64,000 nt of DNA from Bacteroides intestinalis (GCF_902364365.1 NZ_CABJDN010000001.1:62001-126000), one strand, 5' to 3'. Shown: positions 7,121-17,988, counted from the first letter of the stretch. Notes: generated from the letters alone by a model not told the origin. Program-made: numbers and translations.

Positions 7121-10100
7121 ATGAAAAGAAAAACATTTCCTGATTTCTCAAGAAGGACTTTGCTTTGTGCACTTTGCGTGTTGTCGAGTGCTGGTATAGT
7201 GGCAGGTCCTGTGAGTGGCGGAAGCCTTCCTACTGTTGATGCTGTACAAATGGTAGCTCAAAATGGTAAGACAGTGAAAGGTGTTGTAACAGACAATCTT
7301 GGTCCGGTTCCAGGTGCTAACGTCTTTGTGAAGGGAACTACAAATGGTGTGATTACTGATGTTGACGGTAACTTTACTCTTTCTAATGTTCCGGAGAATG
7401 CGATTTTGCAGATTTCCTTTATCGGTTATGTCACGCAAGAAATCAAGGTGAACGGTAAGACTACTTTTAGAGTTTTAATGGTTGAAGATGCTAAGGCTTT
7501 GGAAGAAGTTGTGGTAGTAGGTTATGGTGCACAGAAAAAGGTGAATTTGACCGGGGCTATCGGACAAATCGATTCTAAGGTTTTGGAATCACGCCCTATT
7601 ACAAGTACCTCCAGTGCCTTGCAGGGAACAATTCCTAATTTGCAGATAACAAATACCAGTGGTGAACCCGGACAAAATGCGTCGTTGAATGTGCGTGGTA
7701 CTACTTCTATCAATGGTGGTAGCCCTTTGGTGCTGGTAGATGGTGTAGAAATGAGCCTTGACTTGGTGAATCCCAATGATATTGCGAATGTAACAGTATT
7801 GAAGGATGCTGCTGCATCTGCCATTTATGGTGTACGTGCTGCTTTTGGTGTAGTATTGGTAACAACCAAAAGTCCTTCAAAAGCAGAAAAAGTAACGGTT
7901 AGCTATAGTGGAAACTTCTCTTTTGCTAAGCCGTCTATTATGCCGGAGTTTATTGAAAGCCAGTCACAGTACGCCGAGTGGATGAATGAAGCTTGCGTGG
8001 CCGGTGGGGTTGCAACGAAATTCAAGACAGAGAGCATAGAGAAGATGAGAGCCTATGAGGCAAATCCTGCCGGTAATCCTGAATATGAAGTTATTGATGG
8101 GACTCTGTACTATTATGGCTATTCTGATTTTAAGGAACTGATGGTTAAGAATGTGACTCCCACGCAACGCCATAATCTGAACATCTCAGGTGGTAATGAA
8201 AAGACACGCTTTTATACTTCTGTAGGATACTTGAATCAAGATGGACTTTATAAGGTTGGGGATGATAACTTTAAGCAGCTGAATACCCGTTTGAATGTAG
8301 AAAATCAGACGACGAAATGGCTAAAGTTAGGTTTCAAGGCACTGTATAATTATAGTACACAAGACAAACCTTTTACCTATGATAGCAAAGATGTTTGGAA
8401 GCGTGTCGTTTATTCTACTCCTACAGAGTTTATTTCTTCTTGGAAGAAAGATTCACGTTATCCGGAGTTAGATAAATATGAGGGTATGTATATGGAAAAT
8501 AATGCATATTCACTGCTTAAGGACGGTGGAAGAAATAAATATGACAAGCATGATATCTGGTTGACAGCGAGTGCTGATCTTAATATTCTGAAAGGATGGA
8601 AAGCTCATGTTGACTTTAATTATAATCTGAATTATAAGAAAGCCTCTGAGCATTCTAAACCAATCAAATTCTTCGATGGTTCCTTTAATGAGACCTATGG
8701 TCGTACAAGTACAAATTATTATAAGATGAGTAATTATAACACAAGTTACTACTCTTTCAATGCTTATACGGATTATGAAAACACATTTGCAGAGAAGCAT
8801 TATCTGAAGGCGATGATAGGTTTCAACCAAGAATTAACAAAATATTCCACCTTCAGTGGGCAGCGCAATGATATTCTGAATGAAAACCTGCCTTCATTGA
8901 GTCTTGGTTCAGGCACACATACAGTATCACAGGATGGTTACGAATGGGCTTTACGTGGAGCTTTTTTCCGTGTGAACTATATCTATAATGATCGCTATTT
9001 GTTTGAGGTAAACGGACGTTATGATGGTACTTCACGTTTTCCGTCGGACAATCGTTTTGTGTTCTTACCTTCATTTTCCGGTGCATGGCGCATTAGTGAG
9101 GAGGGATTCATGAAGAATACCCGCTCTTGGTTGGATAACTTGAAACTTCGTGCTACTTATGGTATTTTAGGTAATCAGATGATTTCTTCCAGCGACTGGA
9201 GTGGAAATACTAAATATTATCCATACATTCCTTTTATGAGTAATAGTACTTCTCAGTATTGGCTTTTTGGTGATGAATATGCTACCACAATCAATCCGGG
9301 CAACCTGATAAGTTCAGACCTGACATGGGAGAAAGTTACGACAGTCAATGTCGGCTTGGATGCTACCTTCCTGAATCAACGTCTGGATATGAGTTTCGAT
9401 TACTATGTTCGTACTACTTCAGATATGTTGATTAAGGCTACTTATCCCGATGTACTGGGTACTACAGCACCTCCTGCAAACTCTGCTGAGCTGAAAACCC
9501 GTGGTTGGGAACTTTCCATCAATTGGAGAGACCGGATTGGGAAGAATTTTGGCTATGAGTTAGGTTTTGTATTGTCGGATTCTCAAGCAGAAGTAACAAA
9601 ATACAATAATCCTACCGGAGCTATCAGCACTTATTATGAGGGGCACAAGATTGGTGAAATCTGGGGATATAAGACAGAGGGATTGTTTCAAAGTGATGAA
9701 GAAGCCGCTGCCTGGTATGATCAAAGTGACATTAAGAACGTAGAGTGGGGAGCTGGTGACATTAAGTTTAAGAATTTGAATGATGATGAAAAGATTGATG
9801 ACGGCAATGGTACTTTAGATAATCACGGAGATATGGTGATTATTGGTAATACTACTCCACGTTATCAGTATGGTATTACCGCTAATCTGACTTATAAAGA
9901 TTTTTATCTGAATATTTTTATGCAAGGAGTTGGCAAACGTGATTTCTGGCCGGGTGACGAATCTTTCTGGCCGGCTGCTACACAATATTACAATGCGCAG
10001 AAATGGCATATAGAGGATTCCTGGACTCCGAATAATCCGAATGCTTATTTCCCCATTGCGCGTGCGACGGACGCCAGGAACAGAGGGGTGAAGACAGATC

Positions 10101-10339
10101 GTTATTTGCAGAATGCTTCTTATTTAAGAATGAAGAATCTGACATTCGGATGGAATCTGCCGAAGCAATGGATCAGTAAAGTGTTCTTGTCAGGTGCATC
10201 GGTTTATGTCAGTGGTGAAAATTTGTTCGAGTTTACCAAAGTTAAAGGCCCGTATGACCCTGAGGCAGCTCGTGGAAATGGTACAATGCTTTATCCCTTT
10301 ATGAGAACTTATTCATTTGGAATTAATCTAACCTTTTAA
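7121..10339 (+). CDS. SusC-like TonB-dependent outer-membrane glycan transporter (locus 1)
   Basis: Imports oligosaccharides across the outer membrane with energy from TonB. Seen: a long signal region, a carboxypeptidase-regulatory-like beta domain (about 52-115), the conserved EVVVVGYGAQKK segment (from about 128), a plug domain with LNVRGTTSING and LVDGVEM, and a 22-strand-type barrel ending in an aromatic residue (SFGINLTF). Length 1072 residues is normal for SusC. The partner SusD starts 11 bases after the stop. The opposing hybrid sensor and paired direct repeats upstream suggest induction by the cognate glycan. The nearby sulfatase points to a sulfated substrate, but that is inference. 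Confidence 0.95.
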   Translation: MKRKTFPDFSRRTLLCALCVLSSAGIVAGPVSGGSLPTVDAVQMVAQNGKTVKGVVTDNLGPVPGANVFVKGTTNGVITDVDGNFTLSNVPENAILQISFIGYVTQEIKVNGKTTFRVLMVEDAKALEEVVVVGYGAQKKVNLTGAIGQIDSKVLESRPITSTSSALQGTIPNLQITNTSGEPGQNASLNVRGTTSINGGSPLVLVDGVEMSLDLVNPNDIANVTVLKDAAASAIYGVRAAFGVVLVTTKSPSKAEKVTVSYSGNFSFAKPSIMPEFIESQSQYAEWMNEACVAGGVATKFKTESIEKMRAYEANPAGNPEYEVIDGTLYYYGYSDFKELMVKNVTPTQRHNLNISGGNEKTRFYTSVGYLNQDGLYKVGDDNFKQLNTRLNVENQTTKWLKLGFKALYNYSTQDKPFTYDSKDVWKRVVYSTPTEFISSWKKDSRYPELDKYEGMYMENNAYSLLKDGGRNKYDKHDIWLTASADLNILKGWKAHVDFNYNLNYKKASEHSKPIKFFDGSFNETYGRTSTNYYKMSNYNTSYYSFNAYTDYENTFAEKHYLKAMIGFNQELTKYSTFSGQRNDILNENLPSLSLGSGTHTVSQDGYEWALRGAFFRVNYIYNDRYLFEVNGRYDGTSRFPSDNRFVFLPSFSGAWRISEEGFMKNTRSWLDNLKLRATYGILGNQMISSSDWSGNTKYYPYIPFMSNSTSQYWLFGDEYATTINPGNLISSDLTWEKVTTVNVGLDATFLNQRLDMSFDYYVRTTSDMLIKATYPDVLGTTAPPANSAELKTRGWELSINWRDRIGKNFGYELGFVLSDSQAEVTKYNNPTGAISTYYEGHKIGEIWGYKTEGLFQSDEEAAAWYDQSDIKNVEWGAGDIKFKNLNDDEKIDDGNGTLDNHGDMVIIGNTTPRYQYGITANLTYKDFYLNIFMQGVGKRDFWPGDESFWPAATQYYNAQKWHIEDSWTPNNPNAYFPIARATDARNRGVKTDRYLQNASYLRMKNLTFGWNLPKQWISKVFLSGASVYVSGENLFEFTKVKGPYDPEAARGNGTMLYPFMRTYSFGINLTF

Positions 10340-10350
10340 AAAACAGGACA

Positions 10351-12195
10351 ATGAAAAACTTTATACGAGAATGTTTGGTGTTGAGTGCAGTCGTTTTATC
10401 AATGACTGCATGTAACGATTCCTTTTTGGAACGTACCCCTACCAATGACTTAAATGATGCGGCTTATTGGAATACATCTTCTGATTTGGAGGCATATACC
10501 AATGGTATTTACAATGAAGCGGCAAGCAATGGTACTTATAAATTCATGGTGGGTTTCCATAGTGACGCTTATTCTGTAAAGGTCGTAGGACCTTATACAA
10601 TAGAAGCTATGTCTGATAATTTTGCTACAATGGATGCTTCCCAGACTTGGGCGTCTGCCGTAGCTGCCGGCATTGAAAATCAACCGAGTGGAAATCCTAA
10701 TTATGGCAGTTGGTCATGGACGTTGTTACGTCGTATCAATGTATTTATGGCCAATTATGAACGTGCAACGGAAGTTACGGAAAGTGTGAGGAACCGTTAT
10801 GCCGGTGAGGCTCTTTTCTTCCGTGCATGGTTCTACCTTTATATGGTTCAGACTTATGGTGATGTACCGTTGATAACCAAGCCTTTAGAAACAGATTCCG
10901 AAGAGTTGTATGGTGAACGTACTCCGCGCAAAGAGGTTATGAAACAAGTGCTGACAGACATTAATAATGCTTGCTCATTTCTACCCGAAGAAAATTGGGG
11001 CGATAATCGTTTGACTAAAGGTGCTGCATTGGCATTAAAGGCTCGTATCGGACTGTATGAAGGTACGTACCGTAAATATCATAATCTGGGTGATGAAGCA
11101 GAATTCCTGAATGCTTGCGTAAGTGCTTGTGAAGAATTGATGGGAATGGGATATAAGATTCATGATACAGGTAATCCGTCAAGCGACTATACAGCTTTAT
11201 TCACTACTGATGATTTATCAAGTAACGAGGAAGTAATATTCTATAGAAAATATGCCGATGGTCTGAAACGTCATCGTATATGTGGCTATACAGTTAATCT
11301 TCGTAATGGCGGTACCAAAGATTTTGTGGATGATTTCCTCTGCATTGATGCAGATGGAGTGGCGAGAGCTGTAGCCCTGAGTCGGGATTATAGTAACGAT
11401 ACTCCAGAATTGGAATTTACGAATCGTGACCCGCGTTTGAGTCAGACTTTTCTTGCTCCGGGAAATGACGCTGCAAAGGCTTTGTTTATAGATAATGCAC
11501 ATGCCAACCGTACATTCCCCCGTATTGGAAATATGCAAGGATGGCCTACGCTTACAGGCTATCATCCTATCAAATATTATATCCGTGAACAGGATAAAAA
11601 GGGCTTTAATGCAGAGACGCATGATTATCCGTTGTTCCGTTATGCAGAAGTCTTGTTAAATTATGCGGAGGCGAAAGCGGAATTGGGGGGATGTGATCAA
11701 GCGGTATTGGATAAAACGATTAATGTATTACGTGATCGTGTGGATATGCCTCATTTGACAGTAAACCCGGAAATGGATCCCAAATATGCAGATAGTAATC
11801 TTTCATCTCTCATTATAGAGATTCGTCGCGAACGTCGTGTGGAGCTTAGTTTTGAGTATTTGCGTTATCAGGACTTGATGCGTTGGGCATGGGGTGAAAA
11901 GCTGAAAGACCGTGTTCTGGGTATGCGCTTGGAAGATGCTGACTTTGATGATCCCCGTTATGAAGGGGTTATTTCCAAAGGAGGAACAGAAAACGCCGGT
12001 CAGAATCCTGTTTACGTATTCAAAGATGCGGATGGCAAGCAGTATATCGATGCTTATGAAAAAACGAACTATGCAACTAATCGCCGTACATTTGATCCGA
12101 AAAAGGATTATCTGCGTCCCATTCCGTCTTCTGCGATCAGCAAGAATACGAATCTTGGACAAAATTACGGTTGGACTACCGGACTTAAAGAATAA
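10351..12195 (+). CDS. SusD-like surface glycan-binding lipoprotein (locus 1)
   Basis: Lid of the SusC channel that captures glycan at the cell surface. Seen: lipobox ending MTACND with Cys21, the SusD N-terminal pattern FLERTPTNDLNDAAYW, TPR-like helices (YAGEALFFRAWFYLYMVQTYGDVPL) and the C-terminal RagB/SusD region with RRERRVELSFEYLRYQDLMRWAWGE and PIPSSAI. Length 614 residues. Co-transcribed with susC (11-base gap) and closed by the hairpin at 12241-12262. Confidence 0.95.
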   Translation: MKNFIRECLVLSAVVLSMTACNDSFLERTPTNDLNDAAYWNTSSDLEAYTNGIYNEAASNGTYKFMVGFHSDAYSVKVVGPYTIEAMSDNFATMDASQTWASAVAAGIENQPSGNPNYGSWSWTLLRRINVFMANYERATEVTESVRNRYAGEALFFRAWFYLYMVQTYGDVPLITKPLETDSEELYGERTPRKEVMKQVLTDINNACSFLPEENWGDNRLTKGAALALKARIGLYEGTYRKYHNLGDEAEFLNACVSACEELMGMGYKIHDTGNPSSDYTALFTTDDLSSNEEVIFYRKYADGLKRHRICGYTVNLRNGGTKDFVDDFLCIDADGVARAVALSRDYSNDTPELEFTNRDPRLSQTFLAPGNDAAKALFIDNAHANRTFPRIGNMQGWPTLTGYHPIKYYIREQDKKGFNAETHDYPLFRYAEVLLNYAEAKAELGGCDQAVLDKTINVLRDRVDMPHLTVNPEMDPKYADSNLSSLIIEIRRERRVELSFEYLRYQDLMRWAWGEKLKDRVLGMRLEDADFDDPRYEGVISKGGTENAGQNPVYVFKDADGKQYIDAYEKTNYATNRRTFDPKKDYLRPIPSSAISKNTNLGQNYGWTTGLKE

Positions 12196-12240
12196 TGATG
12201 TATACACACAATTTCGACTGAATCTAATTCTCTTCAATCA

Positions 12241-12262
12241 GGCTCCTCTTTATGGAGGAGCC
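12241..12262. terminator. Bidirectional stem-loop between susD 1 and the hybrid sensor
   Basis: GGCTCCTC (12241-12248) pairs perfectly with GAGGAGCC (12255-12262) around a 6-base loop. It follows the susD stop by 45 bases and overlaps the stop codon of the convergent sensor gene. Confidence 0.7.
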
Positions 12263-15200
12263 TATTCTTCTTTCCTTCTTACTTTCAGCGGTGGCAATCC
12301 GAAGAATGATTTGAAACATTTACTGAAATAGCGTGCTGAAGAGAAGCCCAGCATGATGGAAATCTCTGAAATATTCAGTTCGGGGCGATTCTTGAGTAAT
12401 GACATCGCTTCGTCTAATTTTACTTTCAGAATGAATTCGTTAGGTGTCAGGCCGATTATCTGTCTGAATCGCATATATAACTTACTGCGCCCCATGCAAA
12501 GATCGGCTGCCAGCATATTCACATCAAAATTAGGATTGTCAAAGTGCTTTCTGATAATATCTACGCTCTTTTTCAGAAGTTCTTTATCATAGGTATTGGA
12601 AGGGGGGATGGATTCTGTGATCTGCACTGTCGACACATTGGAATAGTGTGCAATAATCTGCTGCTTGTTACGAATCAGATTACTGCAACGTGCCAATAGT
12701 ATTTTAACATTGAATGGCTTGGTAACATAATCGTCGGCACCAAACATATATCCCTCTACTATAAAATCTACAGAGTTCTGTGCTGTAAGGAGCACAATAG
12801 GAATGTGGGAAAGTTCTACATTGTTTTTTAGTTTGTAACACATTTCTTTTCCTGACATTTCCGGCATCATTACGTCACTTACAATAATATCAGGTTGGAT
12901 ACGCTCTGCGGCAATTAGCCCTTCACGTCCGTTGCGGGCTGTATGCACTTTATAAAAAGTGCTGAACATATCGTTGAGCATCTCTAATAAATCCTCATTG
13001 TCTTCTACCAGCAACAGAATCGGTTTATGGGTATCTATTCCGGTTTCAATCGGTATTCGGAACTCGGTGGTTCTTTGAAGAAGGTCGGTTGGTGAATCTA
13101 TAAAATAGATTGCATCAGCTTGTTGCGGGTCTGCGGCAATATCTTCTTTATTGAAATGTTGGTTGCCTAAAAGTAATGACAATGTGAAATCACTTCCCTG
13201 ATTTACTGTACTTTTTATTTCTATTTTACCATGATGGGCATCCATGATGCCCTTTGCCAGAGCCAATCCGATTCCAGTGCCGAGGCTGAAAGATGAAGGG
13301 GTGGAGTCTGCCTGATAGAATCTGTCGAAGATTTTAAGGATGGCCTCCTCCGGTATTCCCGAACCGTCGTCACTGACAGTAATAAATACCTGAGTGGAGT
13401 TATGGCGTAAGCTGATGGTAATATTTCCTCCTTCCTTGGTATACTTGAAAGCATTGGAAAGCAGGTTGAATATGACTTTCTGTAATTGTGCCGGGTCAAA
13501 CCAGGCGTTGACAACTTTTTCCGTATGCTTGAAATTATAGTTGATATTTTTCATTTGGGCATACTCGTAGAAGCTATTATATATTTCATGTAAGAAAGGT
13601 ACCAAGTCACGTTCTTTTACTTTAAGTTTCAGATAACCTTGTTCTTGTTTGCGAAAATCCAGTAATTCAGTGATTAGATTACGCATGTGCCATGCGTTTT
13701 TATATATCCGCAATATCCGCTTGTAGAAAAATGGTTCCAGTTTATCTATTTGCATGATAGCCTCTAACTGCCCGATGATCAGTGTGAGTGGAGTACGAAA
13801 TTCATGAGAAATATTAGTGAAAAAGCGCAGTTTAGCCTGATTGAGTTCTTCTATGTGTTCTTTTTCCTTCTTCTCGTTTTCAAGGGAAGCTTGTAGCCGA
13901 GCCTGGCGTAATTTGAAGTGGAGGAACAGGCTCAAAACTCCCGCCAATACTAATGCATAGAGGACATAGGCATATGGGTTGGCATAGAAAGGTGCGGAAA
14001 CATGTATCTTGAGAGTTATTTCTTCTGCGTTGGCTGAGTCAAGCTCTACGGGACGAACACGCAAAGTATAGTTTCCGGGAGGGATATTGGTGTAGGTGAT
14101 GGAATTGTTTGAAGTTTGTATCCAGTGCTTATCTAGATTTTCGAGACAATACTCAAATAAGTTGTCTCGTTCTGATAGGTAACGGAATGTACTGAATGTA
14201 ACAGTAACATGATTTTGATTGTGTTTCAGTTGGATCTCAGAAGTTCGGGCAAGGATTTGTTTCAGAATGCCGGTAACATCATCTGGCAGGACCTCTTGAT
14301 TGAGTATCAGTAGTTTTTCGAAATAGAGCTTCTCTTTATCGGGAGAATTGTATAGATCTTCTTCCGGTAAAGAGGCTAATCCGTTGATACCACCTATATA
14401 CATAGTACCATTACGGCTGATATATAGGGTAGAACCCTGGCTATAGTTCTGCTGAAATATGTGGTAGGTTTCTTCTACAACCTCTGTTTGGGTATTGAAT
14501 ATAGATAAACCTCTATTATGGAGTAACAATAATCTATGATTAAGAGGTGATTCCTGAATGTAATAACAATAATTGTTAGGCAAGGAACCATTTTGGGTAT
14601 TATAGACTTTGAATGAATTATTTTCCGGCTGATACTTGAATAGCCCGGAACCTATCGTTCCGAAATATACTTCTCTGTTACTATTTTCAGAGATGTGCAC
14701 TACTTTGAATTTTCCGATGGAAAATGGATTGTTGGCATTTGTTTCATATTTTTCTATTCTGCCCGAGGGGAGGTGTACACATATCAATCCTCCCACTGAC
14801 AAGGCTAACCAAAGGTGGTCCTGGCTGTCAATGAAGAATGTTTCATAAGTAAATTCTTTTTCCAGCACTTCCTTTATGAGAGGAAGCTTGGAGAATGAAG
14901 AAAACTTTTCAGTTTGCAGATTCATAAAGAACAACCCTTTCTGACTTAGTATAGCAAGCCCTTCCTTGTATCTTTGTATCCTGTTAATGATATTACCGGC
15001 AAGTTGTAGGAATTCAGGAGTCCTTCTGAATGTGTTGTTGCGAATGTCGAATATTGACAAACCACCTGTATGAGTGCCTATGTATAGGCGTTCGGTAGAC
15101 TGGTCATAGTAGATTGCCTTGAGATTATTGTTTCCTACACTCTGCGGATCACCTTCCTGATGGGTATAACGAACGAACTTTCTTGTGGCAGGATCCAGCT

Positions 15201-16278
15201 TATTAAGTCCTCCCCCTTCGGTACATATCCACAGGTAACCATTATCATCTTCAGTCATCCTGCCTACAAATGGGAAACTGAGACAGTCTTTATGCTCAAG
15301 TGATGCTGCATAGAACTGTTTATTAAAGTGATGTGGAATGAAAACATTGGCTCCGCCATAATAAGTACCTACCCATACATTATTGCGGACATCTTTATAA
15401 AGAGAGAGTACTGAGTTATGACTGAGGCTGTTAGGATTGTAATCTTGATGAGTATAATGGCTCCATTCGTTGGTGGTAGGATTATAGCAATCCAATCCTC
15501 TGAATGTTCCTATCCATATACAGCCAATATTGTCTTCTATAACACAGCGTACCTGATTATTCGAAAGCCCTTCTTGGCCGGGTTGGTGGGTAAACAAGGA
15601 AATGTCTCCTTTTGTATTTATGCGATATAGCCCGTCCCAAGTACCTACCCACAAGTTGTGGGAGCGATCTCTGAATATGCATCTTCCTTTGTCAAAGCTC
15701 ATAATTATCTTTGCCGGTTCATGAGAGGAAGTATCGAAGTGTAACAGATGACTATGGGTGATGGCCCATACGTTTTCAGTGTCTGCGAATATTCCCCTTC
15801 CTTCCCCTAAATCGGTAGGGAAGGATACGAACAGTTTCAGATCTTCTTCCTCAGGAAGATATGTATAGATGGCATTACTGCAAATCACCCATAGTTTGTC
15901 GCTTTGGCAGAAGATCCCTTTTACATCGTTTTTCCGTAGACAAACAAATTGCTCCTTGTAGATATTGAAAACGATAAGATCATTACCGGATCGGATATAG
16001 ATATGTCCTTGTTTGTCACCACATAAATCATTTATTTCGTTACTGGTTAAATTTTGCCTGTATTGGGAGGGTTGATATACTTTTATTTCTTTGCCATTGT
16101 AACGGTTTAACCCTTCGGAAGAACCAAACCACATTGCACCCATTTCATCCTGATAAATAGAATAGATACAAATTTGAGAAAGTCCGTCACGTATTCCCAA
16201 ATGTTTAAAGTATAGCTCTTTGGAAAGTGCCGTGAAGCTCGTAAAGATAGAAAGCAATAGTATCAGTGCATTTTTCAT
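12262..16278 (-). CDS. Hybrid two-component system sensor-regulator (HTCS), locus 1
   Basis: One protein combines a periplasmic glycan sensor, histidine kinase, receiver and DNA-binding domain, and activates a polysaccharide locus on sensing its breakdown product. Seen in order: a signal-like start, about 14 two-bladed-propeller repeats of the type 'G.lWvGT..GL.ryn' (about 25-680), a Y_Y_Y domain ending IPPGNYTLRVRP, a membrane helix (about 770-795), HisKA with phosphoacceptor His825 in SHEFRTPL, HATPase_c (SDDGSGIP, GTGIGLALAKG), a receiver with phospho-Asp1135 in SDVMMPEMSG, and a C-terminal AraC-type HTH (LGFSSARYFSKCFKSFFG). 1338 residues, complete. Faces susCD and diverges from the sulfatase; probably regulates both. 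Confidence 0.95.
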   Translation of the reverse strand: MKNALILLLSIFTSFTALSKELYFKHLGIRDGLSQICIYSIYQDEMGAMWFGSSEGLNRYNGKEIKVYQPSQYRQNLTSNEINDLCGDKQGHIYIRSGNDLIVFNIYKEQFVCLRKNDVKGIFCQSDKLWVICSNAIYTYLPEEEDLKLFVSFPTDLGEGRGIFADTENVWAITHSHLLHFDTSSHEPAKIIMSFDKGRCIFRDRSHNLWVGTWDGLYRINTKGDISLFTHQPGQEGLSNNQVRCVIEDNIGCIWIGTFRGLDCYNPTTNEWSHYTHQDYNPNSLSHNSVLSLYKDVRNNVWVGTYYGGANVFIPHHFNKQFYAASLEHKDCLSFPFVGRMTEDDNGYLWICTEGGGLNKLDPATRKFVRYTHQEGDPQSVGNNNLKAIYYDQSTERLYIGTHTGGLSIFDIRNNTFRRTPEFLQLAGNIINRIQRYKEGLAILSQKGLFFMNLQTEKFSSFSKLPLIKEVLEKEFTYETFFIDSQDHLWLALSVGGLICVHLPSGRIEKYETNANNPFSIGKFKVVHISENSNREVYFGTIGSGLFKYQPENNSFKVYNTQNGSLPNNYCYYIQESPLNHRLLLLHNRGLSIFNTQTEVVEETYHIFQQNYSQGSTLYISRNGTMYIGGINGLASLPEEDLYNSPDKEKLYFEKLLILNQEVLPDDVTGILKQILARTSEIQLKHNQNHVTVTFSTFRYLSERDNLFEYCLENLDKHWIQTSNNSITYTNIPPGNYTLRVRPVELDSANAEEITLKIHVSAPFYANPYAYVLYALVLAGVLSLFLHFKLRQARLQASLENEKKEKEHIEELNQAKLRFFTNISHEFRTPLTLIIGQLEAIMQIDKLEPFFYKRILRIYKNAWHMRNLITELLDFRKQEQGYLKLKVKERDLVPFLHEIYNSFYEYAQMKNINYNFKHTEKVVNAWFDPAQLQKVIFNLLSNAFKYTKEGGNITISLRHNSTQVFITVSDDGSGIPEEAILKIFDRFYQADSTPSSFSLGTGIGLALAKGIMDAHHGKIEIKSTVNQGSDFTLSLLLGNQHFNKEDIAADPQQADAIYFIDSPTDLLQRTTEFRIPIETGIDTHKPILLLVEDNEDLLEMLNDMFSTFYKVHTARNGREGLIAAERIQPDIIVSDVMMPEMSGKEMCYKLKNNVELSHIPIVLLTAQNSVDFIVEGYMFGADDYVTKPFNVKILLARCSNLIRNKQQIIAHYSNVSTVQITESIPPSNTYDKELLKKSVDIIRKHFDNPNFDVNMLAADLCMGRSKLYMRFRQIIGLTPNEFILKVKLDEAMSLLKNRPELNISEISIMLGFSSARYFSKCFKSFFGLPPLKVRRKEE

Positions 16279-16314
16279 ATTTCTAAGAAGTAGTTAGGTG
16301 TTTTTAAGATATTG

Positions 16315-16322
16315 CAAAGGTA
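16315..16322 (-). promoter_or_regulatory. -7 element TACCTTTG for the HTCS gene
   Basis: Minus-strand TACCTTTG, 36 bases upstream of the ATG at 16278, in the divergent HTCS/sulfatase region. Confidence 0.6.
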
Positions 16323-16337
16323 ATAATTAATAATATG

Positions 16338-16372
16338 TTTGTCTTGTATTCCTGTAAAAAAATGTATATTTG
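16338..16372 (+). promoter_or_regulatory. Promoter of the sulfatase gene (TTTG and TATATTTG)
   Basis: -7 element TATATTTG at 16365-16372 with TTTG at 16338-16341 and TTG at 16344-16346 as possible -33 elements. The ATG at 16412 is 39 bases downstream. Confidence 0.6.
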
Positions 16373-16411
16373 CTATTTAATTTTAGTAAACATAATCTTA
16401 AATAAAACAAT

Positions 16412-17953
16412 ATGAAACAACATTCTTTCTGGAGTGTTTCACTCCTAACAGTCACCGGGACTTTGGTAACGAGTCAACAAGCATTATCACAACAACCGCA
16501 CATCATTCTAATCATTTCAGACCAGCATCGTGGCGATGCTATGCATTGCATGGGCAATCCTTCGGTGATAACGCCGAATATGGATGCATTGGCAGCGGAT
16601 GGAACTCTGTTTACGAATGCTTATTCTTCTACGCCAAGCAGTACGCCTGCGCGGTCAGGGTTGCTAACAGGGCTTTCGCCGTGGCATCACGGAATGTTAG
16701 GGTACGGGAGAGTCGGAAGTCATTATCGGTATGAAATGCCACAAATGTTACGGGATCTTCATTATTATACTTTCGGTATAGGCAAAATGCACTGGTTTCC
16801 TCAGAAGGCACTGCATGGCTTCCATGGTACACTGGTGGATGAAAGTGGCAGGGTAGAATCCGATAATTTTATCAGTGATTATCGCCTTTGGTTTCAACTG
16901 CAGGCTCCGGGCTTAAATCCTGATTCTACCGGTGTGGGGTGGAATGAGCATGGTGCAAAAGCTTATCAACTGCCGGAAAACCTGCACCCTACAGCTTGGA
17001 CAGGTAAAACTGCTTGTGAGATGATACGGAATTATAAAAAAGGGAACCAACAGCCATTATTTCTTAAAATTTCTTTTGCCCGTCCTCATAGTCCGTACGA
17101 TCCTCCCAAACGTTTGGTGGATTTATATAAGGATAAGGATGTGCCGGCTCCGTTTGTGGGGGAATGGTGTAAAGATAAAGATTATGCTGTCCGTCAGGAT
17201 GCGAAGTTGGCGGATAAGGATGCCGCTTTCGGAAACTTTGGTGAAGAATATGCCAAGAACTCCCGGCGTTATTATTATGCGAATGTTACCTTTATTGATG
17301 AAGAAATAGGTAAAGTAGTTCAGGCGCTGAAAGAGCAGGGAATGTATGATAATGCATTGATTTGTTATATCTCTGACCATGGAGATATGCTGGGTGATCA
17401 TTATCATTGGCGTAAAACGTATCCTTATGAGGGTTCATCCCATATACCTTATATTGTGAAATGGCCTTCCAAATGTGGCTTTTCGAAAGGTAACAGGGTT
17501 GAAGAACCGGTAGAATTGCGTGATCTGTTACCTACATTTCTTGAAATGGCGGAAGGTTCGGTTCCGGCTGATATGGATGGGCAATCCCTGGTGAATCTGA
17601 TAAATGGAAATACAGAAAAATGGCGTAAGTATATAGATTTGGAACATTCTACTTGCTATAGCCCTGATAACTATTGGTGTGCCTTGACTGATGGTAAAAT
17701 GAAATATATCTGGCGTTTCCATACCGGCGAAGAAGAATTGTTCGACCTGTCGATGGATCCGCATGAATTGAAGAATGTTGCAAAAGAAAAGAGATATCGT
17801 TCCCAATTGCTGCTCATGCGTGCAGCCATGGTGCGTCATCTGTCGGAGAGGGGAGAGGAGTTTGTAAAAGATGGACAACTTCAAGTTTTGAAACATACAG
17901 TTCTTTACAGTCCGCTTTTCCCTGATGAGAATCCGGTGGATACGGGGATTTGA
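16412..17953 (+). CDS. Serine-type sulfatase (arylsulfatase family, S1)
   Basis: Removes sulfate esters from glycans in the periplasm or at the surface. Seen: a signal peptide, metal-binding Asp37 in IISDQHRGD, and the sulfatase signature S-T-P-A-R at residues 77-81 followed by SGLLTG. Ser77 would be oxidised to formylglycine. Because it is Ser and not Cys, activation needs the radical-SAM maturase anSME, which is not in this window. Further family marks are FLKISFARPHSPYDPP and SDHGDMLGDHYHWRK. 513 residues, complete. It has its own promoter, divergent from the HTCS, so the sulfatase is likely part of locus 1. The sulfated sugar is not predictable. Confidence 0.93.
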   Translation: MKQHSFWSVSLLTVTGTLVTSQQALSQQPHIILIISDQHRGDAMHCMGNPSVITPNMDALAADGTLFTNAYSSTPSSTPARSGLLTGLSPWHHGMLGYGRVGSHYRYEMPQMLRDLHYYTFGIGKMHWFPQKALHGFHGTLVDESGRVESDNFISDYRLWFQLQAPGLNPDSTGVGWNEHGAKAYQLPENLHPTAWTGKTACEMIRNYKKGNQQPLFLKISFARPHSPYDPPKRLVDLYKDKDVPAPFVGEWCKDKDYAVRQDAKLADKDAAFGNFGEEYAKNSRRYYYANVTFIDEEIGKVVQALKEQGMYDNALICYISDHGDMLGDHYHWRKTYPYEGSSHIPYIVKWPSKCGFSKGNRVEEPVELRDLLPTFLEMAEGSVPADMDGQSLVNLINGNTEKWRKYIDLEHSTCYSPDNYWCALTDGKMKYIWRFHTGEEELFDLSMDPHELKNVAKEKRYRSQLLLMRAAMVRHLSERGEEFVKDGQLQVLKHTVLYSPLFPDENPVDTGI

Positions 17954-17988
17954 TATAGTTTTGTTTTTTGCTTTGTCATTTCGGATTT

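Noticed and set aside
12262..16278. Possible small genes antisense to the HTCS
   Set aside because: All lie in other frames of a clearly coding, full-length sensor gene.
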